From: Zanthoxylum bungeanum
Lineage: Eukaryota; Streptophyta; Magnoliopsida; Sapindales; Rutaceae
Length of the DNA: 64,000 nt
Reading direction: 5' to 3'
Assembly (NCBI GenBank): GCA_019454045.1
Contig: SKCR01026831.1
Span: 1 to 64,000, forward strand
Part shown: positions 23,690-36,191 of the stretch, in pieces
Numbering within the stretch: position 1 is the first letter of the stretch
Layout of the letters: the number at the start of each line of letters is the position of its first letter
The notes under the pieces: generated by a model
What the model was told of the DNA's origin: nothing
Seen by the model: the letters and a program-made list of their open reading frames with translations, nothing else
Database searches by the model: none
Translations under genes and position numbers: made by a program

Positions 23690-25801
23690 TGTTGAGTTTT
23701 TATATTAGGTCCCAAGATCATGAAATCAAGCATAAAATTCGCATGAATACATCAAAGGAATAAGGCGGAATTCATACTCACATTGAATGGTTTGATGCTA
23801 GGAAGAACAAGACCCATTTTGCTCCTTGTTGAAGCTCGGTTTTGACCTCCAAAAACAGCAGGGACTGCTCAGTGGGGGGCTGTTTTGATACTCCAAAAAT
23901 CGGCCATGGAAGACCATCATTGAAGCTCCAAGCTTCAAGCTTCAATAACAAATCCAAGCTCATAAATTTGTTTCCCTATCACCATAATATAACCCATGTG
24001 TGTGCTAGCACTACTCTTCTTCCTTTGCTTCTCACAAATTCGGTCAAACCAGAAAATTGGAGAACAAAAATGGCTCCAAGCCGTGAGATGAAGAAGAAGA
24101 AAAGAGAGGGAAAAAATTGGTTCCCAAAACCATGAACCACACTTGGTTGGAGAGAGAGAAAAAAGCTTTTGTATATATATATTTTATTTTATTTACCAAG
24201 TAATTAAATAAAAGATATACATTACTTTTTAATTCAAAAGTCAAAAGGCAAAAAGCCTATTAATGATTTCCAACATCTTTCACTATTCACATCAAGTCAC
24301 TTTAATAAAGTGACAACATGTCATGTCACATCACTCAAAGTGACAAGTGATTTGACGATTGATGCGACTAGCGATTTGACGCTTGATTTGACTTGCGTGC
24401 CGCACTCTAATTCGAAATGTGAATGCGCTCGCAAACAATCCCGGCTCGGGTTCGCTAATTCCAAATTAACGAATTTTCCGTCGCGTCGTAATAAATGATT
24501 ACGCCTAGCAAATCACTATTCACGTCGCTAACGAATTAATTCTAAATTAATTCGTTTGCCCGAATTAAAATCTAATTCTAATTCCGCGTCGAAATCCAAT
24601 TTCACATAATATATCGAATATATTATTTTATCGATTAATTCCAAATTAATCGTTCTCTCTCTTTAATTAATATTTTATCCCAGATAAAATATCTCCGCAA
24701 TTAATCCTAGATTAATTTTCTCTCTTCTAATTAATCCCAAATTAATTAAAGTGCGAGTCATACATCATCGGTGAATCTTTGGGAAGCGACCCATGAGATC
24801 CCCGGATATGTTGGCAGTAAATACGGTCGTCGGACTATCCGAACACGTAAGTACCTCGTACTACGTTTGTACCGATTTACAAGACAAGGTTGGCTTCTAG
24901 CAAAGCGTCATGCCTACCCAATTCTCCGGAAATATCCTTATAGGAATATGTGATCTATATCAAGCGTAGTATACCGAAGTATTGCGTATTTCTGTCCAGT
25001 ATCGGATGTTCACGTGCAAGGCCTGGGGCTGGAATTGTGTCTGCCCCGTACGAAGCACATATCGGATGTCTGGTAACTAGTCTCTATAATCGGATATACA
25101 TGACCTTGTCATAATATCCCGATAGCTCGAGCATTTAAGAGAACAAGTTCCGTATCCTACGTGACCATCATCTCCATATGACTGGAGTGACACTTCCGTC
25201 TTGACATCACACCCAACACACTACGATTCCCAATATACCCAGCATCGGCGTACACAGAACCGGTTAAAGCCCTGGACGACCTCAACTAAAGTATATTGAT
25301 TGTCGTATGTATTAGCGGTGCAAGCCTCAGGTTAAGACCAAATACACCTACCCTGATTGCAGACTCCCATAGACACATAGTCATACTACCAATGGGATTC
25401 CGCGGGGGGTCTATCCAGAGCGAAGCTGTTCCCGTACCATCGGTGAAACACAACCTCCTACTACACTTGCATGAGTATCCTATACCCAAATAAATGAGAA
25501 CTATGCCATTGTGCCCTCACAAACGCGCACAAATGTAATACTAGTCTTTTACGTATTTATCGATGTCCAATCTCGATAATACTATGACTAGGGATATTTA
25601 ATGATTTATCCTTCGTGGACTGATACTGTCTCATATCATTCTCTGTCCAGGAACAAATCATAGGGACCTCTCATCATTTATATATCTAGGTGATCTAATC
25701 ACAAATGATAAGAGTGCAATCTCCTTTGTCACATAGTTAATTTGTACAACAACACCATGATCTGTACAAATAGTGACGCTATGGGTCATAATTGTCCAAC
25801 A
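23690..25801 (-). repeat. Copia-2 3' LTR (2112 bp)
   Basis: The minus strand opens TGTTGGACAATTATGACCC (at 25801) and ends AAAACTCAACA (at 23690). Open frames within it (for example 23842-24135 and 24771-24953) are LTR sequence repeated almost identically at 31588-33707. Confidence 0.95.
24170..24184 (-). promoter_or_regulatory. TATA box candidate of Copia-2 LTR
   Basis: A TATATATATA run on the minus strand, with an equivalent at about 32072-32084 in the other LTR. Placement near the U3/R boundary is plausible. Evidence is motif only. Confidence 0.45.
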
Positions 25802-25814
25802 ATCTCCCACTTGG
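25802..25814 (-). promoter_or_regulatory. Copia-2 polypurine tract
   Basis: The minus strand reads CCAAGTGGGAGAT, directly before the 3' LTR. The same tract is seen at 41595-41607 (Copia-4) and 46608-46620 (Copia-3). Confidence 0.9.
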
Positions 25815-28020
25815 CCTATAGCCAGTCACTCGAGTCTCTGACACCCGAACTATGTACGGTTGGCTCAAACTGCTGAGAAAAGCTTTCGTCAGCGGATTAT
25901 ATGATTATCATCTTGATGCGATTTATTCGATCATCACATCGCCACGATGTATGATCCGAACGAATCAGATGAATATCGAAGTATATATCTGGATCGTTGA
26001 TGAGACCAATAATTCTTTAGCCTGTGCTGACGCCTAGCTCAGCTGCTAACAGAACTATATCTAATCTAATTAGATTTGTTATTGACCCAGATGGCTTCTA
26101 TTGCTGCTTCAGCTGCTGCAATTAACCCGCATTTGTTGTTTATTCGGTAACAGTATCTTGCTTGGAAGATTTCCCGCTCACTGTACCGTTATTCAAACTG
26201 TATAGTACCTATGCGACTTTTAGTCGTCTTTATCGGTTATAGGAAACTTGCTACAGTGATCCCAGTCACTTCAAGTTCTCCTTTTCCATAGACTAAGACA
26301 GCATCCTTAGTTCTCTAAGATACTAACGGATGTTCTTAACATCAATACAGTGACTTTCACTCGGATTGGCCTGTTTGTGAATCCATATGCTCAAAGCGTA
26401 TGAGACACCAGGTCGCGTACATTTTTCAATGTACGGTTTCTCGGAGAGTATTTCGAAAGCCAAGCTTTCGCCGATAGTTATTTTATGGGAATATCATTTC
26501 CATGAAATGACTTATATTATTATCATTATTTTATAGGACAGCCATTGTCAGTGCGCTCCCACTAACCCTCTTATATACACAAGAATCTTTTCGTTTTGAA
26601 TTAAATCATAAACTATTATGATTACATCAAAACGATAGTTCCAAGAACCTAATGCTTGCTTTAATCCAAACATGGATCGAACAACAAGCATTATCCAAAT
26701 GGATCTACCGTGGCAACATGTAAAGGGTTGAATCGTAATCAACACAATGTTGATAACGATACCTTTCCGCTACAAGCCTAACTTAGTACGTTGGTATGTT
26801 GCCATCCATGTACGTCTTCCTTGAAGACTCATAAAGTACATTAGGCACAATACCTTGTGGTACATCAACTAGTTCTAAATATGTTGATATACATGGAATC
26901 TGTTTCGGACTATATGGCACTTTGCCATAATAGGGAGTCGATACCTTGTATCACTTCCTCATACGTAGTCAGTTGGTATCCCTCAATAAGATAGACATCT
27001 TTATGAGGTGAGATCAGAAACCCATACCCCAGGTTGTTTTCTGACTCTCTCCGACCTACGCGGTTCTTGTGTATTCGAAGATTAATAGTAATAGTCTCAT
27101 CCTTGATGAACTATTTATGTTCCATTAAGATTCAGTGCCTTGAACAGTATTACTCTGATTTTCATCGAGTTATACTATCCTCCCACTTACCACTGCATTT
27201 CGGTATTCCTATCAGGAAAACCGCATGGTGAGCAATAATCTAATTATTCTCTGGTGAGGTGTATAAGTACAATACTTATGGTATCCCTAGGATAACTTAT
27301 ATTTGGCACTTATTCAATTGGGTTCTTGTTTGGTATCATCCAAACGTATGCCTAGCATCCCAAATCTAACAGGAATGAGAAACTCGGTTTCTTCCCGTTC
27401 ATATCTAATATGTTATCTGTCAAACAGATATTTATGGAACCTTATTCTAAATAAGTTCTTGCACTGTTTAGCGTATCCGTTGAAGGAAATGGTAGCTCAA
27501 AGCGACTCGCGATTAACCTTATTATGTCTAACAAAATTCGGTTAATCCTATTCGGACACACCGTCAAACTGACGTGTTCCGGGAGGAGTCCTCATTTGAA
27601 AGAATACTATACTCTTTCAAGTATACTAGAAACTTATTGCTTAAGTATTTTCCATTACGGTCTTACCGTGACAGTTTCATACTTTAGCCGATCTGTTTGT
27701 CTATTTCGTGTCGAAACTTAAAGTTTCCGATTTGTGTTTCAAAAGAAACACATAACTATACGCGATGCCACATCCGTAAAGGTCACGAAATATTCATATC
27801 CATATCTAGCCTAGCTAGACATGGGCCCACTTGCTTCACTATGAACTAGGGCTAACAGATTGGTGGCACTGACACTTTTACCAAGTAAATGTGTTTCAGG
27901 CACTTTGCCCAATAAACTAGATTCGTAGACTTTATTTGAATATAATCAAATTAGTCCTGGTACCCGCTCTTCAAAAGTGCGGATATACGAGTCTTGTTTG
28001 ATAGTGTCCCTGACAACTAT
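25815..28020 (-). pseudogene. Copia-2 pol remnant
   Basis: Copia RNase H, RT and integrase blocks in order on the minus strand, all in short broken frames. RNase H C-terminus lies near 25870 (an N-P-L-T-K-A-like block). The RT entry block at about 26680-26760 is fused to a deletion that removes several dozen bases present in Copia-1 and Copia-4. The integrase core start lies at about 27770-27890 (TFTD-VASR). There is no YVDD in frame. It does not encode a functional product. Confidence 0.7.
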
Positions 28021-31000
28021 GCCACAATTAAGTTTCTTAACTGATCAAATCAATTTGAGCTATTTATTTGTCATGTTATATATTTGAGATATTATTTATA
28101 TTCAAAATATAAATGGTGTTATTCACATCTTATGTGATTATCTCAATATCATCTTTATATAATGAAACACTTTAGTGTTTCAGAATATAAAGGTACACCC
28201 GCAGCGGGTTATACGCGATATGAAGATAATGTTTCTAGTCAAACCAGTTACATTATAACAGTTTCCAAATTTAGGTACACACCCGAGGGTAGTTCCTAAA
28301 TTTGGCTATCTACGGTTAAAACAGCGACTTTCGTCCCGTTTCCAATTCGCAGATAATTCTCAATCGAAGTCAGTATCCTGTTCAAAACAGATTCTGAACA
28401 TCAATATATTATTTTATGTACCACACTAAGTATCTAAAATCTAATTTTAATACTAGCTGTGAACATAATTATGACAATCATTTTTGAAGTCAGAGCCTTA
28501 CTCGTCTTCAATTCCTTCTTGGGATATGTCCTTTTATCTTCCTAGAAGATTATAATGATTTTGCCTTTGTCATTTTCAATATTCCGGTCGCCTTTGGCCA
28601 AGCCTCGGGTTTCTAGAATATTGAAGTAAGGTGCGTCTTGCGCTACTTGCCTAATTGCAATTTTGACTTTGTCTCCTTGAGAATAGTCATTAATTCTCCA
28701 AGAATTATTTATTGCAATTTTAAAAGTACTTCTAAGATCTAATCTTTGAATATCCTTCAATTTCAATATCATACTTTAAGAATCTAATCCTTAGTTCTGA
28801 TAAAGAAATTATGGAGTCTATATGACAAGTATTATGGATTAAGCACTAAAGTTATCATTACATGAATATTCCAAATATCATGTTCCACTTATTTGCTTAA
28901 CTCCAGACTTAGGCTTAATATATTATTTTATCAAATAAAATAACTTATTATTTTTCCAGGACCATCCTGAAATTTATTCCCAATTTGAAAATTAAAGTCG
29001 TTTAAATACATTTTCACCCAGGATTATGTCTTAAACACTAATCTTTCATTTATATCTTGATTCTAATAGTCCAACTATTTAATCAACGATTTGTGGTACT
29101 ATTTATTATAATGATTATAATAGTCCAACTATATAATCAAATATAATCTAAATTAATTAACCTCAATTACATTGATTACTATAATCCAATTATAAAATCA
29201 ACTGTAAACTGAAATTAATTAATTCAAATATATTGATTAATATAATCCAATTATATATAATCAACTATAATACAGTCCAACTGTTAATTAAAACAACAAT
29301 TTAAATATTAGTCCAACTAACATTTAATCTTACGACGAAATAATTTAAATGAGCGCGTATGGCGAGTAATTGAACGAGTATTGCAAATTCAATTCTTGCT
29401 CCCACTATTTTTGGCGAGCCTCTAACCCTCTGTCGAGTACTCGGGAAACCGCGTTTCCTAGTGGGCTAGGATCCCGTTAAATATCACACAATCTTGACTT
29501 TGGCCAACAAATTGTATGATAATTAACTAGGTAGATCTCTAAGATCAATTGGATCCAATCCAATTCCTAGATCCGATAGGGGGACGTCTAAGTCCGAAAC
29601 ATATATCTTATATATGCCAATACATCCAATGTATTACCTAACCTTTTTCCTCTGAATCAACTAAGCCTTGGCTTTGGCACAACAAACTTAGTGATCCCAG
29701 TCAAGCGCGACCCATTGACCATGGAAAGCTTCGTAATCAATGTCGATGGACAAGAAGTGGTCTTGACTTTGGCCAACAAACCACAACTTGGACATGACAC
29801 AAATATGGAACAAAACTCTCGTGATTCAAACACATCTTCGACGGACAAAGGGCTTGACTTTGGCCAACAACCCAATGCCAGTCTCGGATCTTGAGTGAGA
29901 ATCACTCAATGGAAGGAAAGACGCTTAATATTGAGCGAGGGTTTTTCGCGTGCAAATTGGCAACCAATTTATTATCTTTGTTAAGGTCTCATCATCATAC
30001 ACCCTTAAACATGCATTCTAAACACATAATAAAGCGCATATGAAATAAAATAATAATGATATGCGGATGGACATTTTACATTGATCCTAGATCAAATCTC
30101 TCTCTTTCTCTCTCCAGCTAGCACTTGTATTACTTCTACCCGTTACACTACACTTCTAAAGAAACCTCATTTACATTGAGGGGAATAGGTGAGAAGAGAA
30201 ATACAATGAGAATAGAGGTGATAAGACTGACACGCAGAGTCCAATTAATAAATCAAATTTATTACAATTTCCAAAATTGTCCCACCCGACTAATATCCAT
30301 CCGATATACATTATTCACGCATCACAACCATGTATTCATACAAGCATGTTATCAATCAATCTAATCCAATTAATTAATCTGATAATTAGTGATCATCCAA
30401 TGTTCAAACAACGATTTGATTTTGTTCGAGTCAAACTCGTTTTGCAAACACGTACTCAAAGTACAATTTCTACGAATTAAATTAAATTACATAATTAAAT
30501 CCAATTTAATACGCATTTAATTCTAATTCATTATTTAATTCCAAATTAAATATTACACTTTATTAAATAAACCTTTACGACTTAAATTCCAAATTAATCG
30601 TTACGGGTCTCAAAGCCCGATTAATATCCAATATTAATTTAATTAAAGTCCAATGGGCTTTTAATTAATTTCTTCAAGGCGTGGACTTTTGGTCAACTCG
30701 GGTCAAACCGAATAACCAAAATCCAATCCGGGAGTTACCCCATAAGCCCAAAAATTAATTTAGGCCCAATTAAACATTAAAGGTTCATTAGTCGCATTTG
30801 GGCCTTTTGGAAGCGGTTTTGGGCCTAATTGGATCCAACCAATTTTGGCCTAAACCAACTTTGTACAACAAAGTCCAATAAACCCAATTAACAACTTAAA
30901 AGCCCAAATCCAATTTTAAGGCCCATTTTAATTAAATTACAAAATCCAATTTTACAATTCAATTAAACAAAGTGCATAGCATTATTAATTACCCAAATCA

Positions 31001-31573
31001 AAGTTTCCAAAACACCAAATTTGTCCAATTAATCATGCTTAACATCATGGAATCATGTCCAACATAATTTGATCAAAATCAAACCCAAATATACATGCTA
31101 AAGTCTCGGCCAAATGGGGATTTTGTGTCCAAATTCAAATCCAATCCAATTGAATCCAATCAAACATAAAATCAACATCCCCTAATGATTTCCAAGTCAT
31201 CCAATGAACAAAAAATCAAAAATTCCAAGACATTATGGGCTATTGTATTCGGCCAACCTAAGCAATTTGGGGAAAATTGTTCCAAACTAATTTTCAACAA
31301 ATTGATCCAATCAATCCTCAATTAAACATACTTTAAGCATTCTAAATCATCCAATTTCATTAAACATGCTCAAAATCAAGTTTACCCAAATTTGTCAATT
31401 TTGGCCAACACATAAAATTGGGGAAATTTGTTCCAAACACAATTTCTTCAAATTGATCATTCACTACATCAATTCATCAATATACAAGCATACTTAATCA
31501 ATCAATTCAACCAAATCATGCTTCAATTGATATTACCCAATTTTAACCCTAACGTTTTTTCATGCTTGACAAA
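28021..31573 (-). other. Copia-2 gag/leader region, no intact ORF
   Basis: Collinear with 2331-5660 of Copia-1. It carries the CTTGACTTTGGCCAACAAA motif at 29493 and 29762, with a shortened copy at 29853. A 76-codon frame at 28542-28772 and an 82-codon frame at 29657-29905 have no recognisable domain. AT-rich and non-coding. Confidence 0.55.
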
Positions 31574-31586
31574 GCTCAAGATACCA
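31574..31586 (-). promoter_or_regulatory. Copia-2 primer-binding site
   Basis: The minus strand reads TGGTATCTTGAGC one base inside the 5' LTR. It is an initiator-Met-type site with changes after the first eight bases. Confidence 0.85.
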
Positions 31587-31587
31587 T

Positions 31588-33707
31588 TGTTGAGTTTTTA
31601 TATTAGGTCCCAAGATCATGAAATCAAGCATAAAATTTGCATGAATACATCAAAGGAATAAGGCGAAATTCATACTCACATTGAATGGTTTGATGCTAGG
31701 AAGAACAAGACCCATTTTGCTCCTTGTTGAAGCTCGGTTTTGACCTCCAAAAACAGCAGGGACTGCTCGGTGGGGGGCTGTTTTGATGCTCCAAAAATCG
31801 GCCATGGAAGACCACCATTGAAGCTCTAAGCTTCAAGCTTCAATAACAAATCCAAGCTCATAAATTCATTTCCCTATCACCATAATATAACCCATGTGTG
31901 TGCTAGCACTACTCTTCTTCCTTTGCTTCTCACAAATTCGGTCAAACCAGAAAATTGGAGAACAAAAATGGCTCCAAGCCGTGAGATGAAGAAGAAGAAA
32001 AGAGAGGGAAAAAATTGGTTCCCAAAACCGTGAACCACACTTGGTTGGAGAGAGAGAAAAAACCTTTTGTATATATATATTTTTTTTATTTACCAAGTAA
32101 ATTAAATAAAAGATATACATTACTTTTTAATTCAAAACTCAAAAGGCAAAAAGCCTATTAATGATTTCCAACATCTTTCACTATTCACATCAAGTCACTT
32201 TAATAAAGTGACAACATGTCATGTCACATCACTCAAAGTGACAAGTGATTTGACGATTGATGCGACTAGCGATTTGACGCTTGATTTGACTTGCGTGCCG
32301 CACTCTAATTCGAAATGTGAATGCGTTCGCAAACAATCCCAGGATCGGGTTCGCTAATTCCAAATTAACGAATTTTCCGTCGCGTCGTAATTAAATGATT
32401 ACGCCTAGCGAAATCACTATTCACGTCGCTAACGAATTAATTCTAAATTAATTCGTTTGCCCGAATTAAAATCTAATTCTAATTCCGCGTCGAAATCCAA
32501 TTTCACATAATATATCGAATATATTATTTTATCGATTAATTCCAAATTAATCGTTCTCTCTCTTTAATTAATATTTTATCCCAGATAAAATATCTCCGCA
32601 ATTAATCCTAGATTAATTTTCTCTCTCTTCTAATTAATCCCAATTAATTAAAGTGCGAGTCATACATCATCGGTGAATCTTTGGGAAGCGACCCATGAGA
32701 TCCCCGGATATGTTGGCAGTAAATACGGTCGTCGGACTATCCGAACACGTAAGTACCTCGTACTACGTTTGTACCGATTTACAAGACAAGGTTGGCTTCT
32801 AGCAAAGCGTCATGCCTACCCAATTCTCCAGAAATATCCTTATAGGAATATGTGATCTATATCAAGCGTAGTATACCGAAGTATTGCGTATTTCTGTCCA
32901 GTATCGGATGTTCACGTGCAAGGCCTGGGGCTGGAATTGTGTCTGCCCCGCCCCGTACGAAGCACATATTGGATGTCTGGTAACTAGTCTCTATAATCAG
33001 ATATACATGACCTTGTCATAATATCCCGATAGCTCGAGCATTTAAGAGAACAAGTTCCGTATCCTACGTGACCATCATCTCCATATGACTGGAGTGACAC
33101 TTCCGTCTTGACATCACACCCAACACACTACGATTCCCAATATACCCAGCATCGGCGTACACAGAACCGGTTAAAGCCCTGGACGACCTCAACTAAAGTA
33201 TATTGATTGTCGTATGTATTAGTGGTGCAAGCCTCATGTTAAGACCAAATACACCTACCCTGATTGCAGACTCCCATAGACACATAGTCATACTACCAAT
33301 GGGATTCCCGGGGGGTCTATCCAGAGCGAAGCTGTTCCCGTACCATCGGTGAAACACAACCTCCTACTACACTTGCATGAGTATCCTATACCCAAATATA
33401 TGAGAATTATGCCGTTGTGCCCTCACAAACGCGCACAAGTGTAATACTAGTCTTTTACGTATTTATCGATGTCCAATCTCGATAATACTCTGACTAGGGA
33501 TATTTAACGATTTATCCTTTGTGGACTGATACTGTCTCATATCATTCTCTGTCTAGGAACAAATCATAGGGACCTTTCATCATTTATATATCTAGGTGAT
33601 CTAATCACAAATGATAAGAGTGCAATCTCCTTTGTCACATAGTTAATTTGTACAACAACATCATGATCTGTACAAATAGTGACTCTATGGGTCATAATTG
33701 TCCAACA
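31588..33707 (-). repeat. Copia-2 5' LTR (2120 bp)
   Basis: Near-identical partner of 23690-25801. One small difference is a duplicated CCCCG near 32947. Confidence 0.95.
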
Positions 33708-33712
33708 ATTGA
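33708..33712. other. Target-site duplication of Copia-2, right copy
   Basis: ATTGA, identical to 23685-23689. Confidence 0.95.
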
Positions 33713-34055
33713 ATGTGCCACAAACTTCTAAGAAGTTATTGATATGGGCATTAAAATCTTCAGTTGCACTTCCCCCGAACTGAACTGATTGATTTATCAT
33801 CTGAATGCATGTTTTGATGTCACACGTATTTGCTGGTAGGGGTGGATGAACAATACATGATATGAAGCCGTCAACCACGAGAATTATTCTGTCTCGAATA
33901 GGAATTGGTGGTGCAACTTCCAAAGGTTCAGGTTATTGATTGTTCATGTTGATCAGTGCTTCTTGATCTTCTCGCTTTTCCCTTCTCAACTGTCTGATAG
34001 TTCTTTCAATTTCTGGGTCAAGCGGACGGATTTCAAAGCTTCTGCTTCTTCTCAT
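33713..34055 (-). pseudogene. Athila-like gag, N-terminal part
   Basis: ATG at 34055 (minus) begins a MRRSRSFEIRPLDPEIERT-like sequence, the usual start of Athila gag. An in-frame TAA at 33933-33935 interrupts it. The frame resumes with EVAPPIPIRDRI and reaches the capsid motif QFGGSATEDFNAHINNFLEVC before being cut by Copia-2. The remainder lies at 23684 and leftward. Confidence 0.85.
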
Positions 34056-34160
34056 GTAGTGTTTAAGAACCTGAAACACAAGAAAATAAAAATAATAAGT
34101 AAAAATAAATTAGACACAAGTAAAGTATCTAACCCCAAAATTAATAGTAAAAGATAAATA

Positions 34161-34180
34161 AGTCTCTGACAACGGCGCCA
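34161..34180 (-). promoter_or_regulatory. Athila-like primer-binding site (Asp tRNA type)
   Basis: The minus strand reads TGGCGCCGTTGTCAGAGACT, six bases inside the LTR. TGGCGCCGTTG is the Asp-tRNA-complementary site known from Athila elements and supports the lineage call. Confidence 0.85.
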
Positions 34181-34186
34181 AAAACT

Positions 34187-35881
34187 TGATCGGTGGTATC
34201 ACACACGTAACGCAAGTGCATATATTGCTCAAGTGGTATAAAATGTATCGATCTCACGAGGACTTATTACCTAAGCTATTAATTTATTGAATTTAAATTT
34301 CTACAAGTATCTAAAAATTTATTGTTGTTTGGATGGTGATTTTAACTAGAAACTAGTAAATAAAGCAATGCAAAAGTAAATTAAAAGAAATCAATATTTT
34401 GAAACTATCTAAGGTTGTGAATCCTTCTAATATTCTTCTAAAGAAGAAGTGATTATCTTATGTTTGTGTAATATGTCAGTTTATTAACCTTGAACACAAA
34501 GATATGCAAAAGCCTCTATCGATGGTCAGATGCAAACACCGAAAGTAACCCAATTACCTACATGTCTATGTTAATTAAGAAACTTTGAATTCATTAAGAT
34601 TAAGTTCTAATTATGACTACCCGTGCCCGACAGGTATATGTCTATCCTGGAAGGAAATCTCTAAGATGAATGTGAGATCGTGAGCTATTGAGTCTATGGC
34701 TGAAACCTAAAATCCCTTCGTCAAGATCATTTTAAGTTTACCAAATCAATCATATTAGTGGCCAATTAATAAGAAGCATTAAGAACTAGACTCAATAAAT
34801 AAACTAATACATTTCACAAGACATAAGAAAAGTCAACTTATTAAACCATTGATATTGGAATTCATCACACCCTAGATAATGTATTTAGTTACGACACATA
34901 TCTAGGAACTATTAAAGACATAAATAAATAAAACACCACGCAACTAATTAAAAATTAAAAAAGTAAAATTTACAATAATGAAATAAAATGCTGGGGTTTG
35001 GGGATCCACTTTTATTATTTCAAATCTAGAAATCTCTCTTATTATAATATATAAATTTGCATTATGTTACTAACCGACCGTATAGGCGGTATCCTGATTA
35101 AGTCATATTTTAATTAATTCCAACCGACCATAACGACGGTATCCAATTAAGTCAGGTTAAAATTAATTTAATTAAGTCCAACCGACCATAAAGGCGGTAT
35201 CCAATCAAGTCAGGTTTTAAGATAATTTATATATTATAAAATAAGGGAGATAAATCTAAATTATAATAATAAAAGTTTCACCTTCACCCCAGCAGAAAGA
35301 AGTTACCTACTCATGCTTTTAAGTAAAATAAAGAAAGATTTATTACTTAAAATAAAAATTAAATACAAGAAAACTGAAATTAAACAAATAAGATACTCTC
35401 TTCTTAGTATTCTAAGGAAATTCCCCAGAAGAAAGTATAAAGAATTCCTTTGATTTCAGCCTCTATTTATAGGCTCCCAAAAACACCACGCATCGCGACG
35501 CGTAAAGTCTTCTGCATCGTAATGCGTGCTACAGTACTGTACAAGTGTCGGAAAATCAATAATTATGCTGACATCATGATGACGCGGTGATGACGTACGT
35601 GATGATGCATATGATGATGTTTCGGCGTCTGAATTATTGGTTTCGCTTTGCGACGCTGAGGATGTTGTGCGTCGCAACGTATGAACAATAAATTTCCTAT
35701 TTTTCCCTTTTTCATCCGTTTTTCATCGTTTTAGCCCCGATTTGATTCCATTGAGTCCTGAAATCTTATTTATCTACAAAACACAAAACACAAAACACAT
35801 CAAAAATTCACAAAACTCGAGAAACTATATAAAATATTAAGTAAAAAGGGCGGTAAATATTGATATATTTTCCGCTTATCA
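34187..35881 (-). repeat. Athila-like 5' LTR (1695 bp)
   Basis: The minus strand opens TGATAAGCGGAAAATATATC and closes ACCACCGATCA. Three degenerate tandem units of ACCGACCATA.AGGCGGTATCC occur at 35060-35220. The 43122-45188 solo LTR has a longer version of the same array. A TATAAATA box lies on the minus strand at 35464-35471. Apparent frames inside it are not genes. Confidence 0.88.
35464..35471 (-). promoter_or_regulatory. TATA box of Athila-like LTR
   Basis: TATAAATA on the minus strand followed by GAGGCTG, a good plant TATA context, about 410 bases into the LTR. Confidence 0.6.
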
Positions 35882-36132
35882 TTCTCCATGAAAGATATGG
35901 GTGAAGCTATATATACTAGGTATAAGGCTCTACCGGGATAGAGTTAGGAGGCTTATAGGGTTGTCACAATCGACGTATATAGATAAGATATTAGAAAGGT
36001 ACGATCTTACCAACTGTAAGACAGCAAATGTACCTTTCCGATACGACATACATCTTTCGAAGAAAATGACACCTCATACTAAGGAAGTGAGAGTTAGGAT
36101 GTCTAAACTTGCCATATGCTTCTAGTATTGGG
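35882..36132 (+). pseudogene. Copia-X reverse transcriptase fragment
   Basis: A plus-strand copia RT C-terminal piece. A FSMKDMGEA-like start lies at the Athila junction, then YRDRVRRLIGLSQSTYIDKI, a LERYDLTNCKT stretch and HLSKKM. The frame shifts once near 36110. It is cut at AGCAT (36133) by element Y, and the homologous continuation (SIMFDILCTRHD-like) resumes at 60221, 24 kb away. It is the oldest identifiable layer of the window. Confidence 0.85.
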
Positions 36133-36137
36133 AGCAT
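36133..36137. other. Target-site duplication of element Y, left copy
   Basis: AGCAT immediately before TGTGAATGCC. It matches 60221-60225, which immediately follow CCCGTACA. Confidence 0.85.
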
Positions 36138-36191
36138 TGTGAATGCCATTTTTCGGCCGAGGTCCACAATCGAGATTTTATAGGTTGTGGG
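36138..36191 (-). repeat. Element Y left LTR, outer 54 bp
   Basis: Starts TGTGAATGCC after the AGCAT duplication and ends in GTGGG, the Copia-3 insertion site. The LTR continues at 47718. Confidence 0.75.
36187..36191. other. Probable target-site duplication of Copia-3, left copy
   Basis: GTGGG against GGGGG at 47718-47722, one mismatch, consistent with an old insertion. Confidence 0.6.

Larger units (their letters stand above)
23690..33707 (-). mobile_element. Copia-2: structurally complete copia element, 10,018 bp
   Basis: LTR 23690-25801 (2112 bp), polypurine tract, interior of 5.8 kb, primer-binding site and LTR 31588-33707 (2120 bp), flanked by a perfect 5-bp ATTGA duplication. Over the first 250 or so aligned LTR bases I count six differences, all transitions, so the insertion is comparatively recent. 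Despite this the interior has no long ORF; pol blocks are broken as in Copia-1. It is therefore best read as a non-autonomous copy moved by enzymes supplied in trans. It interrupts Athila gag. Confidence 0.95.
17988..35881 (-). mobile_element. Athila-like Ty3/gypsy element, split by Copia-2
   Basis: Minus-strand element with 5' LTR 34187-35881, Asp-tRNA-type primer-binding site, gag start at 34055, then protease, RT, RNase H, integrase and a post-pol ORF down to about 18124. The gag frame is interrupted by Copia-2 (23690-33707). The 3' LTR is reduced to a scrap at 14165-14290 because of Tat insertions and deletion. All enzyme domains are recognisable but carry stops and frameshifts. The element sits in the RT of Copia-X (right flank TTCTC at 35882). 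Confidence 0.85.

Noticed and set aside
24771..24953. 60-codon ORF repeated at 32673, 40571 and 58746 as a conserved small gene
   Set aside because: Repetition is explained by homologous copia LTRs; conservation is that of the LTR, and the frame is not constrained in Copia-1.
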